This document shows, piece after piece, positions 42,520 through 53,155 of a stretch of DNA of 64,000 bases (the first letter of the stretch is position 1; the number at the start of each line of letters is the position of its first letter). The translations under genes and the position numbers were made by a program. Under the pieces are notes generated by a model. It searched no databases. It worked only from the letters and a program-made list of their open reading frames with translations, and was not told the origin of the DNA. This DNA is from Tenacibaculum sp. 1_MG-2023 (GTDB lineage Bacteria; Bacteroidota; Bacteroidia; Flavobacteriales; Flavobacteriaceae), in contig NZ_JAUORH010000008.1 in the NCBI RefSeq assembly GCF_030547425.1, positions 1-64,000 on the forward strand, read 5' to 3'.

Positions 42520-43488
42520 TTAGTCATACGACTGACCTTTTTGTTGTGAAGCTTTTTGCATGGCTGCAAATTCTTCTGGAGTTAAATCTCCGTAATAATA
42601 GTAAATAGGATTTACAGGTCTACCGTTTTTATGTACTTCGTAATGTAAGTGTGGTGCTGCAGAACGTCCTGTGTTTCCAACATACCCTATTAAATCACCA
42701 CGCTTTATTTTCTGCCCTCTCTTTGCTATAATTTTACTCATGTGAGCATAAATGGTTTGGTATCCGTATCCATGATTTATATAAACCACTTTACCAAAAG
42801 TAGAACTTCTATGTGCTTTTTTAACAATACCGTTTCCTGATGCAAAGATTGGCGTGCCTGTTGGTGCGGTAAAATCCATTCCATTATGCATACGCCACGA
42901 CTTTAATATAGGGTGTAAACGCATTCCATACCCCGATGCCATTCTTTTTAAATCTTGATTTTTTACAGGCTGAATAGCTGGTATAGAAGCCAACATTTTT
43001 TCTTTTTCTTTGGCTAATTCAACAATCTCATCCAACGATTTTGATTGTACTACCATTTGCTTTGATAAAATATCTAGCTCTTTGGTTACCTTTTTTACCA
43101 TAGAGCTGTTATCAAAACCATCTAAATGTTTATATCTATTTACACCTCCAAAACCTGCTTTTCGTTGCTCTTCTGGTATTGGACTTGCCTCAAAATATGT
43201 TCTATAAATATTATTATCTCTTTTTTGTAAATCAGTTAAGATTTCAGCGCTTTCTTCCATCTTTTTTGAAAGCAACTCATAATGTAATTTTAAGTTTTCT
43301 AATTCTCTTTTTTGAGCGCGCTCTTTTGGAGACATTAAAAACTGACTAAAACCTATAAAACCAAAAAAAGCAATTAATAAAAAACTAAGTATTCCAAAAA
43401 AAGTTTTTTTATACTTTTCACTTCTCCTAACCTCTATCTTTCTATACGATAAAGTGTCTGGGTCATAATAATATTTTACTTTTGCCAT
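42520..43488 (-). CDS. M23 family peptidoglycan endopeptidase
   Basis: 322 residues: a single N-terminal membrane anchor (about 29-50), a coiled coil (about 60-90), and a C-terminal LytM/M23 domain with the zinc ligands in RMHNGMDFTAPTGTPIFA and HLHYEVHKNG. Cuts or regulates peptidoglycan cross-links in the periplasm. First gene of the run. It diverges from alaS. Confidence 0.92.
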   Translation of the reverse strand: MAKVKYYYDPDTLSYRKIEVRRSEKYKKTFFGILSFLLIAFFGFIGFSQFLMSPKERAQKRELENLKLHYELLSKKMEESAEILTDLQKRDNNIYRTYFEASPIPEEQRKAGFGGVNRYKHLDGFDNSSMVKKVTKELDILSKQMVVQSKSLDEIVELAKEKEKMLASIPAIQPVKNQDLKRMASGYGMRLHPILKSWRMHNGMDFTAPTGTPIFASGNGIVKKAHRSSTFGKVVYINHGYGYQTIYAHMSKIIAKRGQKIKRGDLIGYVGNTGRSAAPHLHYEVHKNGRPVNPIYYYYGDLTPEEFAAMQKASQQKGQSYD

Positions 43489-43641
43489 AATCCTAAATGT
43501 ACTATTTTTGTGCTTTTTAAATGAAGCATCCTAAGGGGATGTACAATTTGAAAACCCACAAATTTACAAAATCTTTTAAAACTTCTTTTTACAAGCAGTT
43601 TTTTAAATATATTTTAACAAAATACAGATACCCAGAGTTGT

Positions 43642-46257
43642 ATGAAATCTCAAGATATTAGAGCTAAATTTTTAGATTATTTTAAATCAAAACAACACGA
43701 AATAGTTCCTTCAGCACCTATGGTGTTAAAGAACGACCCTACTTTAATGTTTACCAACGCTGGTATGGTGCCATTTAAGGAGTTTTTCTTAGGAAACTCT
43801 ACTCCTAAAAATGGCAGAATTTCTGATAGTCAAAAGTGTTTACGTGTTTCTGGTAAACACAACGATTTGGAAGAGGTTGGTTACGATACTTACCACCACA
43901 CCATGTTTGAGATGCTAGGTAACTGGAGTTTTGGTGATTATTTTAAGAAAGAAGCTATTGCTTGGGCTTGGGAATTGCTGACTGAGGTTTATAAAGTAGA
44001 TAAAGATATTTTGTACGTAACTGTGTTTGAAGGTGATGAAAGTGATGGTACAAAAATGGATCAAGAAGCATACGATATTTGGAAACAGTACATTGCTGAA
44101 GATCGTATTTTAATGGGGAACAAAAAAGATAACTTTTGGGAAATGGGTGAACAAGGTCCTTGTGGTCCGTGTTCCGAAATTCATGTTGATATTCGTTCTG
44201 CTGAAGAAAAAGCTAATGTTGATGGAAAATCGTTAGTGAATGAAGACCATCCTCAAGTTGTAGAGATTTGGAACTTAGTTTTTATGCAGTACAACCGTAA
44301 AGCTAATGGTTCTTTGGTAGATCTTCCTTCAAAACATATTGATACTGGTATGGGGTTTGAGCGTTTATGTATGGTATTACAAGGCGTTCAATCTAATTAC
44401 GATACTGATGTATTTACTCCTTTAATTCGTGAAGTTGAAACAATTACTGGATCTAAATACGGTAAAGATGAAAAAATTGATATTGCTATTCGTGTGATTG
44501 CTGACCATGTTCGTGCGGTTGCATTTGCCATTGCCGATGGTCAATTACCAAGTAATAACGGTGCGGGTTATGTAATTCGTAGAATTTTACGTCGTGCAAT
44601 TCGCTACGGATTTACTTTCTTAAACCAAAAAGAACCTTTTATTTATAAGTTAGTGGAAACCTTAGCCCACCAAATGGGTGATGCTTTTCCTGAGATTAGA
44701 AAGCAAAGTAACTTAGTACATAATGTTATAAAAGAAGAAGAAAGTTCTTTCTTACGTACCCTAGACCAAGGATTATTATTATTAGACCAAATTATTACGA
44801 CAACTAATGGTAAAGTTGTTTCTGGTAAACGTGCTTTTGAACTATATGACACCTATGGATTTCCTTTAGATTTAACGCAGTTAATTGCTCGTGAAAAAGG
44901 ATATGAAATCAATGAAGAAGAGTTTAATGCTGGAATGAAAGCTCAAAAAGAGCGTTCTCGTGCTGCTTCTGCTAGCGAAACTGGCGATTGGGTTGTTTTA
45001 ATTGAAGATGATGTAGAAGAGTTTATTGGCTACGATATGTTGGCTGCCAACGTAAAACTAACTCGTTACAGAAAAGTTACCACGAAAAAAGATGGAGACC
45101 AATATCAACTGGTATTCAATATGACTCCTTTTTATCCAGAAGGTGGTGGACAAGTTGGTGATAAAGGACATATAGAGTCTCCAAATGGGGATGTTATTCA
45201 CGTATTAGACACTAAGAAAGAGAATAATGTAATTATTCATTACACCAAACACCTACCTAACAATTTACACGAGACCTTCAAAGCAATTGTTAGTAATGAT
45301 TTTAGAAAATTAGCAGCAAGTAACCACTCTGCAACACATTTATTGCACCAAGCTTTACGCACTATATTAGGTGAGCATGTGGAGCAAAAAGGTTCTTTAG
45401 TTAGTCCAGAGCATTTACGTTTTGATTTTTCTCACTTTTCTAAAGTAGACAAAGATCAATTAGAAGCTGTTGAGGAATTTGTGAACGCTCGTATTCGTGA
45501 AAACCTTCCGTTACAAGAGCAAAGAAATATACCAATGCAACAAGCTATTGACGAAGGTGCCGTAGCTTTATTTGGTGAAAAGTATGGTGATAGTGTTCGT
45601 ACCATCCGTTTTGGACAATCAATGGAATTATGTGGTGGAACACATGTACAACAAACAGGTGATATTTGGTATTTTAAAATAAAATCGGAAGGTGCTGTTG
45701 CTGCTGGAATCAGAAGAATTGAAGCGATTACGAATGTAGCTGTTGGTGATTACTTTGAAGGCGTTGAGCGTAACTACGATGCGGTAAAACAATTATTAAA
45801 AAACCCTAAAAATGTTGCTAAATCGGTAAATAGCTTACAAGATGAAAATGCTGCTTTAAAAAAGCAAGTTGAGCAACTATTAAAAGATAAAGCTAAAAAC
45901 ATGAAAGGTGAACTTAAAAACCAGTTACAAGAAGTAAATGGGGTTCAGTTTTTAGCAACTAAAGTAGATTTAGATCCTAATAGCATTAAAAATTTATTAT
46001 TTGAGTTAGGAGGAGAAGTCAACAATTTATTTGTGGTATTTGCTACTGCTCCTTCTGCTGAAAAGGCTATGTTAACTTGTTATATTTCTAAAGACTTAGC
46101 TAACGAAAAAGGATACGATGCTGGAAAGGTTGTTAGAGAATTAGGAAAACTAATCCACGGTGGTGGTGGTGGACAAAACTTCTTTGCTACTGCAGGAGGT
46201 AAAAACCCTGGAGGAATTCCAAAAGCATTAGAAAGAGCAAAAGACTATATTGCTTAA
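43642..46257 (+). CDS. alaS: Alanine-tRNA ligase
   Basis: 871 residues, the full family length. Class II catalytic core ([32 protein letters not shown]), editing domain with HSATHLLHQ and CGGTHV zinc ligands, and a C-terminal DHHA1 domain ([17 protein letters not shown]). Charges tRNA-Ala and clears misacylated Ser or Gly. Single gene followed by a strong terminator. Confidence 0.98.
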   Translation: MKSQDIRAKFLDYFKSKQHEIVPSAPMVLKNDPTLMFTNAGMVPFKEFFLGNSTPKNGRISDSQKCLRVSGKHNDLEEVGYDTYHHTMFEMLGNWSFGDYFKKEAIAWAWELLTEVYKVDKDILYVTVFEGDESDGTKMDQEAYDIWKQYIAEDRILMGNKKDNFWEMGEQGPCGPCSEIHVDIRSAEEKANVDGKSLVNEDHPQVVEIWNLVFMQYNRKANGSLVDLPSKHIDTGMGFERLCMVLQGVQSNYDTDVFTPLIREVETITGSKYGKDEKIDIAIRVIADHVRAVAFAIADGQLPSNNGAGYVIRRILRRAIRYGFTFLNQKEPFIYKLVETLAHQMGDAFPEIRKQSNLVHNVIKEEESSFLRTLDQGLLLLDQIITTTNGKVVSGKRAFELYDTYGFPLDLTQLIAREKGYEINEEEFNAGMKAQKERSRAASASETGDWVVLIEDDVEEFIGYDMLAANVKLTRYRKVTTKKDGDQYQLVFNMTPFYPEGGGQVGDKGHIESPNGDVIHVLDTKKENNVIIHYTKHLPNNLHETFKAIVSNDFRKLAASNHSATHLLHQALRTILGEHVEQKGSLVSPEHLRFDFSHFSKVDKDQLEAVEEFVNARIRENLPLQEQRNIPMQQAIDEGAVALFGEKYGDSVRTIRFGQSMELCGGTHVQQTGDIWYFKIKSEGAVAAGIRRIEAITNVAVGDYFEGVERNYDAVKQLLKNPKNVAKSVNSLQDENAALKKQVEQLLKDKAKNMKGELKNQLQEVNGVQFLATKVDLDPNSIKNLLFELGGEVNNLFVVFATAPSAEKAMLTCYISKDLANEKGYDAGKVVRELGKLIHGGGGGQNFFATAGGKNPGGIPKALERAKDYIA

Positions 46258-46264
46258 TACATAC

Positions 46265-46296
46265 AAAAAAGGTTCAGAAAATTCTGAACCTTTTTT
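46265..46296. terminator. Bidirectional terminator between alaS and photolyase
   Basis: Perfect stem AAAAAAGGTTCAGAA / TTCTGAACCTTTTTT with a two-base loop. The A and T ends serve both converging genes. It touches the photolyase stop codon. Confidence 0.92.
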
Positions 46297-47581
46297 ATTG
46301 TAATGCTTTTTTATAGGTACTTATCGCTCGTTCTCTCGCAAGTTTGTGTTCTACCATTGGTTGCGGATAGGTTAACTCATCAAAGTCTTTTACCCATTTT
46401 TTAACATAGTGTAACTCTTTATCAAACTTTTTTAACTGAGATTCTGGGTTAAACACTCTAAAATACGGAGCTGCATCGCAACCTGTACCTGCTGCCCATT
46501 GCCAATTCCCGTTGTTTGCCGACAAATCATAATCTAACAATTTTTCGGCAAAGTATGCTTCTCCCCAACGCCAATCTATCAATAAATGCTTGCATAAAAA
46601 CCCTGCGGTTATCATTCGTACTCTGTTGTGCATGTACCCTGTTTCGTTTAGCTCTCGCATACCAGCATCTACCATCGGATACCCAGTTTTACCTTCACAC
46701 CATTTTTTAAATTCTTCTTCGTTGTTCCTCCAAGGAACTGCATCGTACTTTTGTTTGAAGTTCTGGGTAACTACTTTTGGAAAGTGATATAAAATCTGCA
46801 TAAAAAACTCACGCCAAATCAGTTCACTTAAAAAAGTTTGGTTAGTTTTTAAAGCAAAACGAACCATTTTTCGAGTACTTACCAACCCAAAACGTAAATA
46901 AGGTGACAAATACGAAGTTTTATCTTCAGCAGGAAAATCCCTCACCTCATCATACAAATCCAAATTAGATAAGTTATATGGTTTTACTTTAATTGTACTT
47001 TCTTCAAAACCTATGGAAGCTAATGATGGAAATTCAGATGAAAAATGATAAAAGTTAGCAAAGTCGATCGTAAACTCTTGCGTATCTTTCTTTTCTGAGA
47101 AGTTTTGCAACCACTTGTTTTTATAAGGTGTGAAAACTGTATATGGAGTTCCATCGTTTTTTAAAACTTCGTTCTCTTCAAAAATTACTTGATCTTTAAA
47201 AGCATTAAATCTTATTCCTTTTGATGCTAAAAAGTCAGCTACTTCTTTATCTCTTTTAATTGCATAAGGCTCGTAATCTTTGTTGGTATAAACTGCTTCA
47301 ATTCTATACTCTTTGGCTAGTTCTTTCCAAATTGCTAAAGGTTTTCCTTTTTTAAGGATAAGAGATGATTGATGGGTTTTTAACTCCTCATCAAGCTTTT
47401 GCAACGTTTGGTAAATAAACGTTACGCGTGCATCATCTTTAGGAAGACTTTCTAAAATATCTTCATCAAAAATAAATAACGGAACTACTTTATTTCCTGA
47501 TTGCAGTGCTTCATACAAACCTTTATTATCTTCTAAACGTAAATCTCGACGAAACCAAAAAATCGATACTTTATCTTCCAT
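46295..47581 (-). CDS. Deoxyribodipyrimidine photolyase
   Basis: 428 residues. N-terminal antenna domain (VSIFWFRRDLRLEDNKGLY), C-terminal FAD domain with SELIWREFFMQILYHFP, YMHNRVRMITAGFLCKHL and WQWAAGTGCDAAPYFRVFNP. Uses blue light to split cyclobutane pyrimidine dimers. Distal gene of the long block headed by the B12 regulator, which fits light control. Overlaps the preceding SRPBCC gene by 11 bp. Confidence 0.95.
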   Translation of the reverse strand: MEDKVSIFWFRRDLRLEDNKGLYEALQSGNKVVPLFIFDEDILESLPKDDARVTFIYQTLQKLDEELKTHQSSLILKKGKPLAIWKELAKEYRIEAVYTNKDYEPYAIKRDKEVADFLASKGIRFNAFKDQVIFEENEVLKNDGTPYTVFTPYKNKWLQNFSEKKDTQEFTIDFANFYHFSSEFPSLASIGFEESTIKVKPYNLSNLDLYDEVRDFPAEDKTSYLSPYLRFGLVSTRKMVRFALKTNQTFLSELIWREFFMQILYHFPKVVTQNFKQKYDAVPWRNNEEEFKKWCEGKTGYPMVDAGMRELNETGYMHNRVRMITAGFLCKHLLIDWRWGEAYFAEKLLDYDLSANNGNWQWAAGTGCDAAPYFRVFNPESQLKKFDKELHYVKKWVKDFDELTYPQPMVEHKLARERAISTYKKALQ

Positions 47582-48056
47582 TAAATAATTTTTCTAACGT
47601 ACTATAACGGTGTTTAAAAATTCCTTTTAACTGCCTTTTTATAAAGATTGATTGGGCGATATGCCCTAAAAAACCAAAAGGTATTTTGTATGAAATTTTG
47701 TCTTTCATTAACGTTTTTCCTTCTGACAACCCTTCAAACCAATGTTCGTGATGCCACATGCTATAAGGACCAAATCGCTGTTCATCTATAAAAAATTGTT
47801 GTTCTTTTACTTGTGTAATTTCAGTAACCCAACTAGACTTAATACCTGGTAAAATTCCTACTTTGTAGGTAATTATTTGTCCTGCATAGGCTTTTTTATC
47901 AACCTCTGAAGTAATTTGAAACCCCATGTGTGAAGGGGTTATTTTTTGCAAATTTCCTGGAGCACTGAAAAATTTCCATGCTTGCTTCAACGGAACGTTT
48001 AAAATCTGCTCTGTTGATAAAGTATAAATTCCTGAATGTTTTTTGAAATGAATCAT
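47571..48056 (-). CDS. SRPBCC (START-like) ligand-binding protein
   Basis: 161 residues with the SRPBCC pattern: LNVPLKQAWKFFSAPGNLQKITP at the start, MWHHEHWFEGLSEGKTLMKDKISYKIPFG in the middle and a C-terminal helix. Often found between SDR genes and photolyase in light-induced clusters. The ligand is unknown. Start and stop overlap both neighbours. Confidence 0.88.
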   Translation of the reverse strand: MIHFKKHSGIYTLSTEQILNVPLKQAWKFFSAPGNLQKITPSHMGFQITSEVDKKAYAGQIITYKVGILPGIKSSWVTEITQVKEQQFFIDEQRFGPYSMWHHEHWFEGLSEGKTLMKDKISYKIPFGFLGHIAQSIFIKRQLKGIFKHRYSTLEKLFNGR

Positions 48057-48598
48057 TATAACAGTTTGGTGATTTTCTTACTCATTGGCTTGGTTATTGA
48101 ATAAAAAACATCAACTAACCTTCCTTCTTCATCTACCAAATATTTTTGAAAATTCCATTTTACCGAAGAACTCATTTTTCCGTTTTTCTCTTTTTGTGTT
48201 AGCCATTGGTATAACGGATGTTGATTTTCTCCTTTAACCTCAATTTTTTCTGTCATAGGAAAACCTATTCCATAGGTTACACTACAAAAAGATTGAATTT
48301 CTTTTATTGTTCCTGGTTCTTGGCCTCCAAATTGATTACATGGCAATCCTACAATTACTAATTTATCCTTATGTTTTGTGTATAGTTCTTGTAAACCTTC
48401 ATACTGATTTGTAAAACCACATTTTGAAGCTACGTTTACAAATAATATTTTCTTCCCTTTGAATTGATGAAGATCTAGGTTATCTCCATTAATACCTTCA
48501 ATTTTTATATCGTATAACGATTCTTTAGGCTCCACGGTTTGTGCTTTGCCTGAAAAACTAAATAATGCCATGATTAAAAATATTTTTACTGTGTTCAT
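48056..48598 (-). CDS. Glutathione peroxidase family protein
   Basis: 180 residues with a signal peptide (cleavage near GKAQ), so probably periplasmic. NVASKCGFTNQYEGL holds the peroxidatic Cys60 (not selenocysteine); GLPCNQFGGQEPG and VKWNFQKYLVD are the other family motifs. Reduces peroxides, most likely with thioredoxin-type donors. Fits the photo-oxidative context of the operon. Confidence 0.94.
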   Translation of the reverse strand: MNTVKIFLIMALFSFSGKAQTVEPKESLYDIKIEGINGDNLDLHQFKGKKILFVNVASKCGFTNQYEGLQELYTKHKDKLVIVGLPCNQFGGQEPGTIKEIQSFCSVTYGIGFPMTEKIEVKGENQHPLYQWLTQKEKNGKMSSSVKWNFQKYLVDEEGRLVDVFYSITKPMSKKITKLL

Positions 48599-48599
48599 T

Positions 48600-49124
48600 T
48601 TATTGAATTGCTATTTTTATGATTTCTAACGAAAAATCTTCGTCTTTTTTATTTCCTATTAAAATTGCTACTTCTTTTATTTGGTTAGCAGAAAAATTAC
48701 CAAAGTTTAACTTTCTACCTCTAAAAGCAGGATAAAACCCTGTTAGTGGTAATATAATTTCTTGTTCTTGTGTATTTGTTCTAAATACTTGTACATAAGA
48801 GTAACGCTGAGACTCATTTGATTTTAATCGTAGTTGATACTGTTTTCCATCTCCTTTTACTCTTAATATAATCTTTGAGTGTTGTTTGTTTAAATTTATG
48901 TCTGTTGGCATTCTCGTCATAGCAAATCCACCATTATTTTCAGTAGAAACTCTTCCTGAAAAAGCTAAACGTCCTTTCTCATTAATTTTTACAGAAGAGC
49001 TAGAAATACCTCCCATTACAGCATCGTTAACGATATACCATCTTTGAGCGTTATTATCTTTATCAAAAAATATAATTTCATCATTCAAAAACATAAGAAA
49101 ACTTAGAATTAAAAGCCATTTCAT
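48600..49124 (-). CDS. CIA30 family protein
   Basis: 174 residues. Short hydrophobic N-terminus and a CIA30 beta-sandwich (WYIVNDAVMGGISSSSVKI, LAFSGRVSTENNGGFAMTRM, FYPAFRGRKL). Bacterial members are not complex I assembly factors in any proven sense. Found here between an SDR gene and glutathione peroxidase, 1 to 11 bp from each. Confidence 0.85.
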   Translation of the reverse strand: MKWLLILSFLMFLNDEIIFFDKDNNAQRWYIVNDAVMGGISSSSVKINEKGRLAFSGRVSTENNGGFAMTRMPTDINLNKQHSKIILRVKGDGKQYQLRLKSNESQRYSYVQVFRTNTQEQEIILPLTGFYPAFRGRKLNFGNFSANQIKEVAILIGNKKDEDFSLEIIKIAIQ

Positions 49125-49135
49125 TCTTTACTTTT

Positions 49136-49813
49136 TTAAATTTTTACACTTACAATTCCTGCATCCATAGGAATTATTTGCCCAGTAATTGCTGATGCTT
49201 CGTCAGACAATAAATAAGCGGCTAAACTTGCCACTTCTTCTGCTTTTAAATATTTTTTTAACGGATGTCTGTCCTGCATACTCTCTTGTTGCTTTTCATT
49301 TCGCAACAAACGAGCTGCCAAAGGTGTATCTGTTACCGTAGGAGCAATTGCATTGAATCTAACTTTAGTCGCATATTCTGCCGCTAGTGATTTTGTAAGT
49401 CCTTCTATTGCCGATTTACTTGTTGCAATGCTTGCATGAAAAGGCATTCCTAAAAACGAAGCTACAGTGCTAAACAACACTACACTTCCATTATTTTGAG
49501 CCAGCGAGCTTTCATAAGCTTTCAATGTTTTAATTGCTCCAAGAACGTTGATATCTAAATCGGATTGAAAGTCTTCTAATTTTAATCTTGAAAAGGATTT
49601 TAGATTGATACTACCAGGACAATAAACTAATCCGTGAACTTCTTCTAATTCTGGAAGTTCATCTTTGGTAACATCACATGTGTAATGTTTTATATTTTCA
49701 TGAGTTTCTGGTACTGTTCTACTAATGTTTATAATGGTGTATGAGTCTTTTAACTTATTAATAATAGCTTTTCCTATACCGCTACTCCCTCCTACTACTA
49801 CAATTGTTTTCAT
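49136..49813 (-). CDS. Short-chain dehydrogenase/reductase
   Basis: 225 residues. N-terminal GGSSGIGKAI nucleotide loop, a catalytic region of the SDR type with Ser in VVLFSTVASFLG, and SKSAIEGLTKSLAAEYATKVRFNAIAPTVTDTPL. The usual catalytic YxxxK Tyr is replaced: the line reads ATSKSAIEG, so this may be a non-classical enzyme. Substrate unknown. Two bases from the next SDR-like gene in the light block. Confidence 0.88.
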   Translation of the reverse strand: MKTIVVVGGSSGIGKAIINKLKDSYTIINISRTVPETHENIKHYTCDVTKDELPELEEVHGLVYCPGSINLKSFSRLKLEDFQSDLDINVLGAIKTLKAYESSLAQNNGSVVLFSTVASFLGMPFHASIATSKSAIEGLTKSLAAEYATKVRFNAIAPTVTDTPLAARLLRNEKQQESMQDRHPLKKYLKAEEVASLAAYLLSDEASAITGQIIPMDAGIVSVKI

Positions 49814-49815
49814 AA

Positions 49816-51234
49816 TTACGCTTTTACCAAATGATTAATCATTCCTTTAAATACAAATGCGTGAAAAGGTAAAACAGCATACCAATACATTCTTCCCCAA
49901 ATTCCTTTAGGTCTAAAAACTGCTCTTTGATATAATTTGTCTTTTACTATTTTAAACTCTAACCATGCTTCTCCAGGTAATTTCATTTCAGCAAATAAAA
50001 TCAACCGCTTATTCTTTTTATCTGCCAATAACACTCTCCAAAAATCGAGTGGGTCTCCTGGCTCTAATTCTGCTGGGTGCCTTCTTCCTCTTCTTAAACC
50101 TACACCTCCAAAAAATTTATCTACATATCCTCTTATCTTCCAAAGAAAATTGAATTTATACCATCCTGTTTCTCCTCCTATACTCCAAATTTTATGTAGT
50201 GTCTCTGTTTCATTTTGCACTTCTCTAACTCTAATGTCTTTAAAACATCCGTATTGAGGTATTTGAATATGTTTTGCTAATTGGTCATGAAAAACACCAC
50301 TACTCATAGCATCTTTCCAACTAGAAATTACTTCGTTTTGTTCTATTTTTTGAAAAGCTAATGCTACCGCTTCTTTATAGGTTATTGGCGCTACATTAAG
50401 TAACGTATTAATAGCACTTGGTTTTGCTATTACTTCAACCTTCATACTATCCACTAGGGCTTGCGCCAGGTTAAAAGAGGTTGATGTTACAAAATATAAC
50501 CAATAAGAAGACAGCTTTGGTGTTAAAACTGGGAGTGTGTAAATATATCTTTTAAAACCTCTTACCTCAGCAAACTGTAATAACATTTCTCTATAGGTTA
50601 ATATTTCAGGACCGCAGACATCAAAAGATTTATTGTTGGTTTCTTTAACCTGTAAACTATTTTCTAAAAAAGCTAATACGTCTCTAACCGCAATAGGTTG
50701 TGTTTTTGTTTTTAGCCATTTAGGAGTTACCATTACTGGAAGTTTTTCTACAATATCTCTTATAATTTCAAAAGAAGCACTTCCGCTTCCTACAATAATT
50801 CCTGCTCTAAAGGTTGTTAATGCATAACTGTTTGATTGTAGCTTTTTTTCTACTTCGTATCTTGACTGCAAATGTTTAGATAATGAATTATCATTTACAA
50901 TTCCGCTTAAGTATACAACTTGTTTACAGTTGGTAGGCTCTATCAAACTTTTAAAGTTCTCTGCACAGGTTAACTCTAAGTTTTCAAAGTTTTCTGATGT
51001 TGTAGCCATCGAATGTATTAAATAATACGCTGCATTGATATCTTTTGGAAAACTTGTGTTTTCTGTATTTAAAAAATCTACTTTTATAAAAGTAATATTC
51101 CAATTATTTTCAAACTCATCTGGTATTCTATCTAAATCACGGACACAACAAACCAATTGGTGATTGCTTTCTAGCAACCTTACAATTAACCGTTTTCCTA
51201 TATAACCTGTTGTGCCTGTAACTAAAATTTTCAT
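49816..51234 (-). CDS. NAD(P)-binding SDR with DUF2867 domain
   Basis: 472 residues. Atypical SDR domain (MKILVTGTTGYIGKRLIVRLLE, YLSGIVND, TFRAGIIVGSGSASFEI) followed by a DUF2867 domain (RRGRRHPAELEPGDPLDFWRVLLADKKNKRLILFAEMKLPGEAWLEFKI). Proteins of this type recur next to photolyase and SRPBCC genes in light-controlled clusters. Substrate unknown. Overlaps the flavin-reductase gene by 4 bp (ATGA). Confidence 0.9.
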   Translation of the reverse strand: MKILVTGTTGYIGKRLIVRLLESNHQLVCCVRDLDRIPDEFENNWNITFIKVDFLNTENTSFPKDINAAYYLIHSMATTSENFENLELTCAENFKSLIEPTNCKQVVYLSGIVNDNSLSKHLQSRYEVEKKLQSNSYALTTFRAGIIVGSGSASFEIIRDIVEKLPVMVTPKWLKTKTQPIAVRDVLAFLENSLQVKETNNKSFDVCGPEILTYREMLLQFAEVRGFKRYIYTLPVLTPKLSSYWLYFVTSTSFNLAQALVDSMKVEVIAKPSAINTLLNVAPITYKEAVALAFQKIEQNEVISSWKDAMSSGVFHDQLAKHIQIPQYGCFKDIRVREVQNETETLHKIWSIGGETGWYKFNFLWKIRGYVDKFFGGVGLRRGRRHPAELEPGDPLDFWRVLLADKKNKRLILFAEMKLPGEAWLEFKIVKDKLYQRAVFRPKGIWGRMYWYAVLPFHAFVFKGMINHLVKA

Positions 51235-51845
51235 TCCTTTGGTCTTTGATATGATAATCTTGTATAGTTTTCTGCAACCATATAAGTATCTAATCCATTA
51301 ATGGCTGCTATTTTTTCTTCGGATAGATTTAAAAAACCATCTTCTGAAAGCATACTGTCTTTAAAAAACAAATCAGTTACTTCTCCCAGAACTAAAATAG
51401 TTCCGTTAGCTTTAATATGATATTCTTCTAAGAACTTCATTCCTATTTGTAAAGGGGATTCTGCTACAAATGGAGCGTGAAAGTTACTTTTAAATTCTTC
51501 TGATAGTCTTGTTTTATCAAATTCAGAAATTTCCGAAGGATATTTAGCCGAGGTATGATGCGCTTCTTCAATTATTGCTTCATTAATAGCATTGATTGTA
51601 TAATATCCTGTTTCTTTTATATTGTTATACGTATTCCTAACAACGGTTGTAGGACGTAATACAAACCCTAAAATTACTGGGCTTGAACCATAATGCACTA
51701 CCGAACTAAAAACTGCAACATTGGTTATGTTGTCATTAGATTTTGTTGCAATAAGGTTTGCTGGTTTATAACCAGAAATGCTATTCATCAAATTTATTTT
51801 ATACAAATGAGAAAACTCGTCTATTTGTTGACGTGTGATGTGCAT
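51231..51845 (-). CDS. Flavin reductase family protein
   Basis: 204 residues with the FMN-binding split-barrel pattern: SGYKPANLIATKSNDNITNVAVFSSVVHYGSSPVILGFVLRP and the GYYTINAINEAIIEEAHHTSA segment. Likely an FMN-binding oxidoreductase. Stop and start overlap its operon neighbours, so translation is coupled. Confidence 0.88.
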   Translation of the reverse strand: MHITRQQIDEFSHLYKINLMNSISGYKPANLIATKSNDNITNVAVFSSVVHYGSSPVILGFVLRPTTVVRNTYNNIKETGYYTINAINEAIIEEAHHTSAKYPSEISEFDKTRLSEEFKSNFHAPFVAESPLQIGMKFLEEYHIKANGTILVLGEVTDLFFKDSMLSEDGFLNLSEEKIAAINGLDTYMVAENYTRLSYQRPKE

Positions 51846-53155
51846 TATATCGTGTTAAAATTATTGATTTTTACCTTATTTGCTTTTAAGTCATGCATTA
51901 AGTTATACAAACCAAAAAATGTTCGGTTGATATAAATAAAGTGTTTTGAACCTCTATTTCCATTCATCTTTTTAAGCTCGGTACTTTTAGCATATTTCTG
52001 ACCTAAATCTGCTATCTTCCCGAAGAACTCCTCGTCTGAAAAATCAAATTCTTCTTGCTGAAAAGGTTGTGTAAAAAGCGATAACATTTCATAAAACAAT
52101 GCTTTAAAAAATGTAATTTCTTCAGGCGTATCGTCTTTTCTTAAGATTTCTAATTCATAGAGTTTACTTTCAAAAAAAGCTGGATTATCTATATTATCTC
52201 TTTTCGCTAGTTCGAAATAAGGCACATAAAAACTTTCAGGAACTTCTTTCATACATCCAAAATCTATAACAATCAATTCATTTGATTTGGATACTAAAAA
52301 ATTCCCTGGATGCGGATCTGCATGTACTTTTTTTAGCTTGTGCATTTGATACATGTAAAAGTCCCACAAAGCTTGTCCTAGTTTATTTGCAACGTCTTCA
52401 GTTTGTTCTTCTTTAGTAAATTCTGACAGGTGTACTCCATACATCCAATCCATTGTTAAAATTCTATCTGATGACAAGTCTGGATAGTATTTTGGGAATT
52501 TTAAGTTTGGAATATGTTTACAGGCATCAGCGATTTCATTACTCTGTGCAAGTTCTAATTCGTAATTAGTTTCTTCCAAAAGCTTTTCTTCAACTTCTTT
52601 AAAGTACTCATCTGAACCTTCTCCCTTAATGTTAAACATTTTCATCGCAATAGGTTTAACCATTGCCAAATCTGTCGAAATACTATCAGCAACTCCAGGA
52701 TATTGAATTTTTACAGCTAGTTCTTTTCCATCTTTTGTAGCTTTATGAACTTGTCCTATGCTTGCTGCATTTACAGATTCTGCTACAAACGTATCAAAAA
52801 CTTCATCCGGTGTTTTGTTGAAGTTTTTTTTAAACGTTTTGGTTACTAAAGGCCCCGACAATGGCGGAACCGAAAACTGTGATAATGAAAACTTTTCTAC
52901 ATAAGCATTGGGTAAAATATTTTTTTCCATACTTAACATTTGTGCTACTTTTAATGCGGACCCTTTTAGTTCTTTTAATCCATCGTAAATATCAGTAGCA
53001 TTATCTTCGTTGAGCTGTTTTTTTGCTTCCTCTTCTGATTTGGTGATTTTATTTCCGTAGTATTTAGCATAATTTACACCAACTTTTACTCCTGTTGAAA
53101 CTAACTTCGTAGCTCGTTCTATTTTTGACGTAGGTATTTTGTTTAAGGTTTTCAT
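51845..53155 (-). CDS. ABC1/AarF (UbiB-like) kinase family protein
   Basis: About 436 residues. Start taken at MKTLNKIPTSK, because it gives the usual ATGA overlap with the TetR gene; an ATG eight codons upstream overlaps more. Motifs: LKGSALKVAQMLSME (KxGQ-like), AASIGQVHKATKDGKELAVKIQYPGV, KVHADPHPGNFLVS and VIDFGCMKE. ABC1 proteins are atypical kinases or ATPases tied to lipid and quinone metabolism. Part of the carotenoid/stress block. Confidence 0.9.
   Translation of the reverse strand: MKTLNKIPTSKIERATKLVSTGVKVGVNYAKYYGNKITKSEEEAKKQLNEDNATDIYDGLKELKGSALKVAQMLSMEKNILPNAYVEKFSLSQFSVPPLSGPLVTKTFKKNFNKTPDEVFDTFVAESVNAASIGQVHKATKDGKELAVKIQYPGVADSISTDLAMVKPIAMKMFNIKGEGSDEYFKEVEEKLLEETNYELELAQSNEIADACKHIPNLKFPKYYPDLSSDRILTMDWMYGVHLSEFTKEEQTEDVANKLGQALWDFYMYQMHKLKKVHADPHPGNFLVSKSNELIVIDFGCMKEVPESFYVPYFELAKRDNIDNPAFFESKLYELEILRKDDTPEEITFFKALFYEMLSLFTQPFQQEEFDFSDEEFFGKIADLGQKYAKSTELKKMNGNRGSKHFIYINRTFFGLYNLMHDLKANKVKINNFNTI

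Noticed and set aside
49937..50257. 106-codon plus-strand frame
   Set aside because: Lies wholly antisense to the well-supported SDR-DUF2867 gene and shows no family features.
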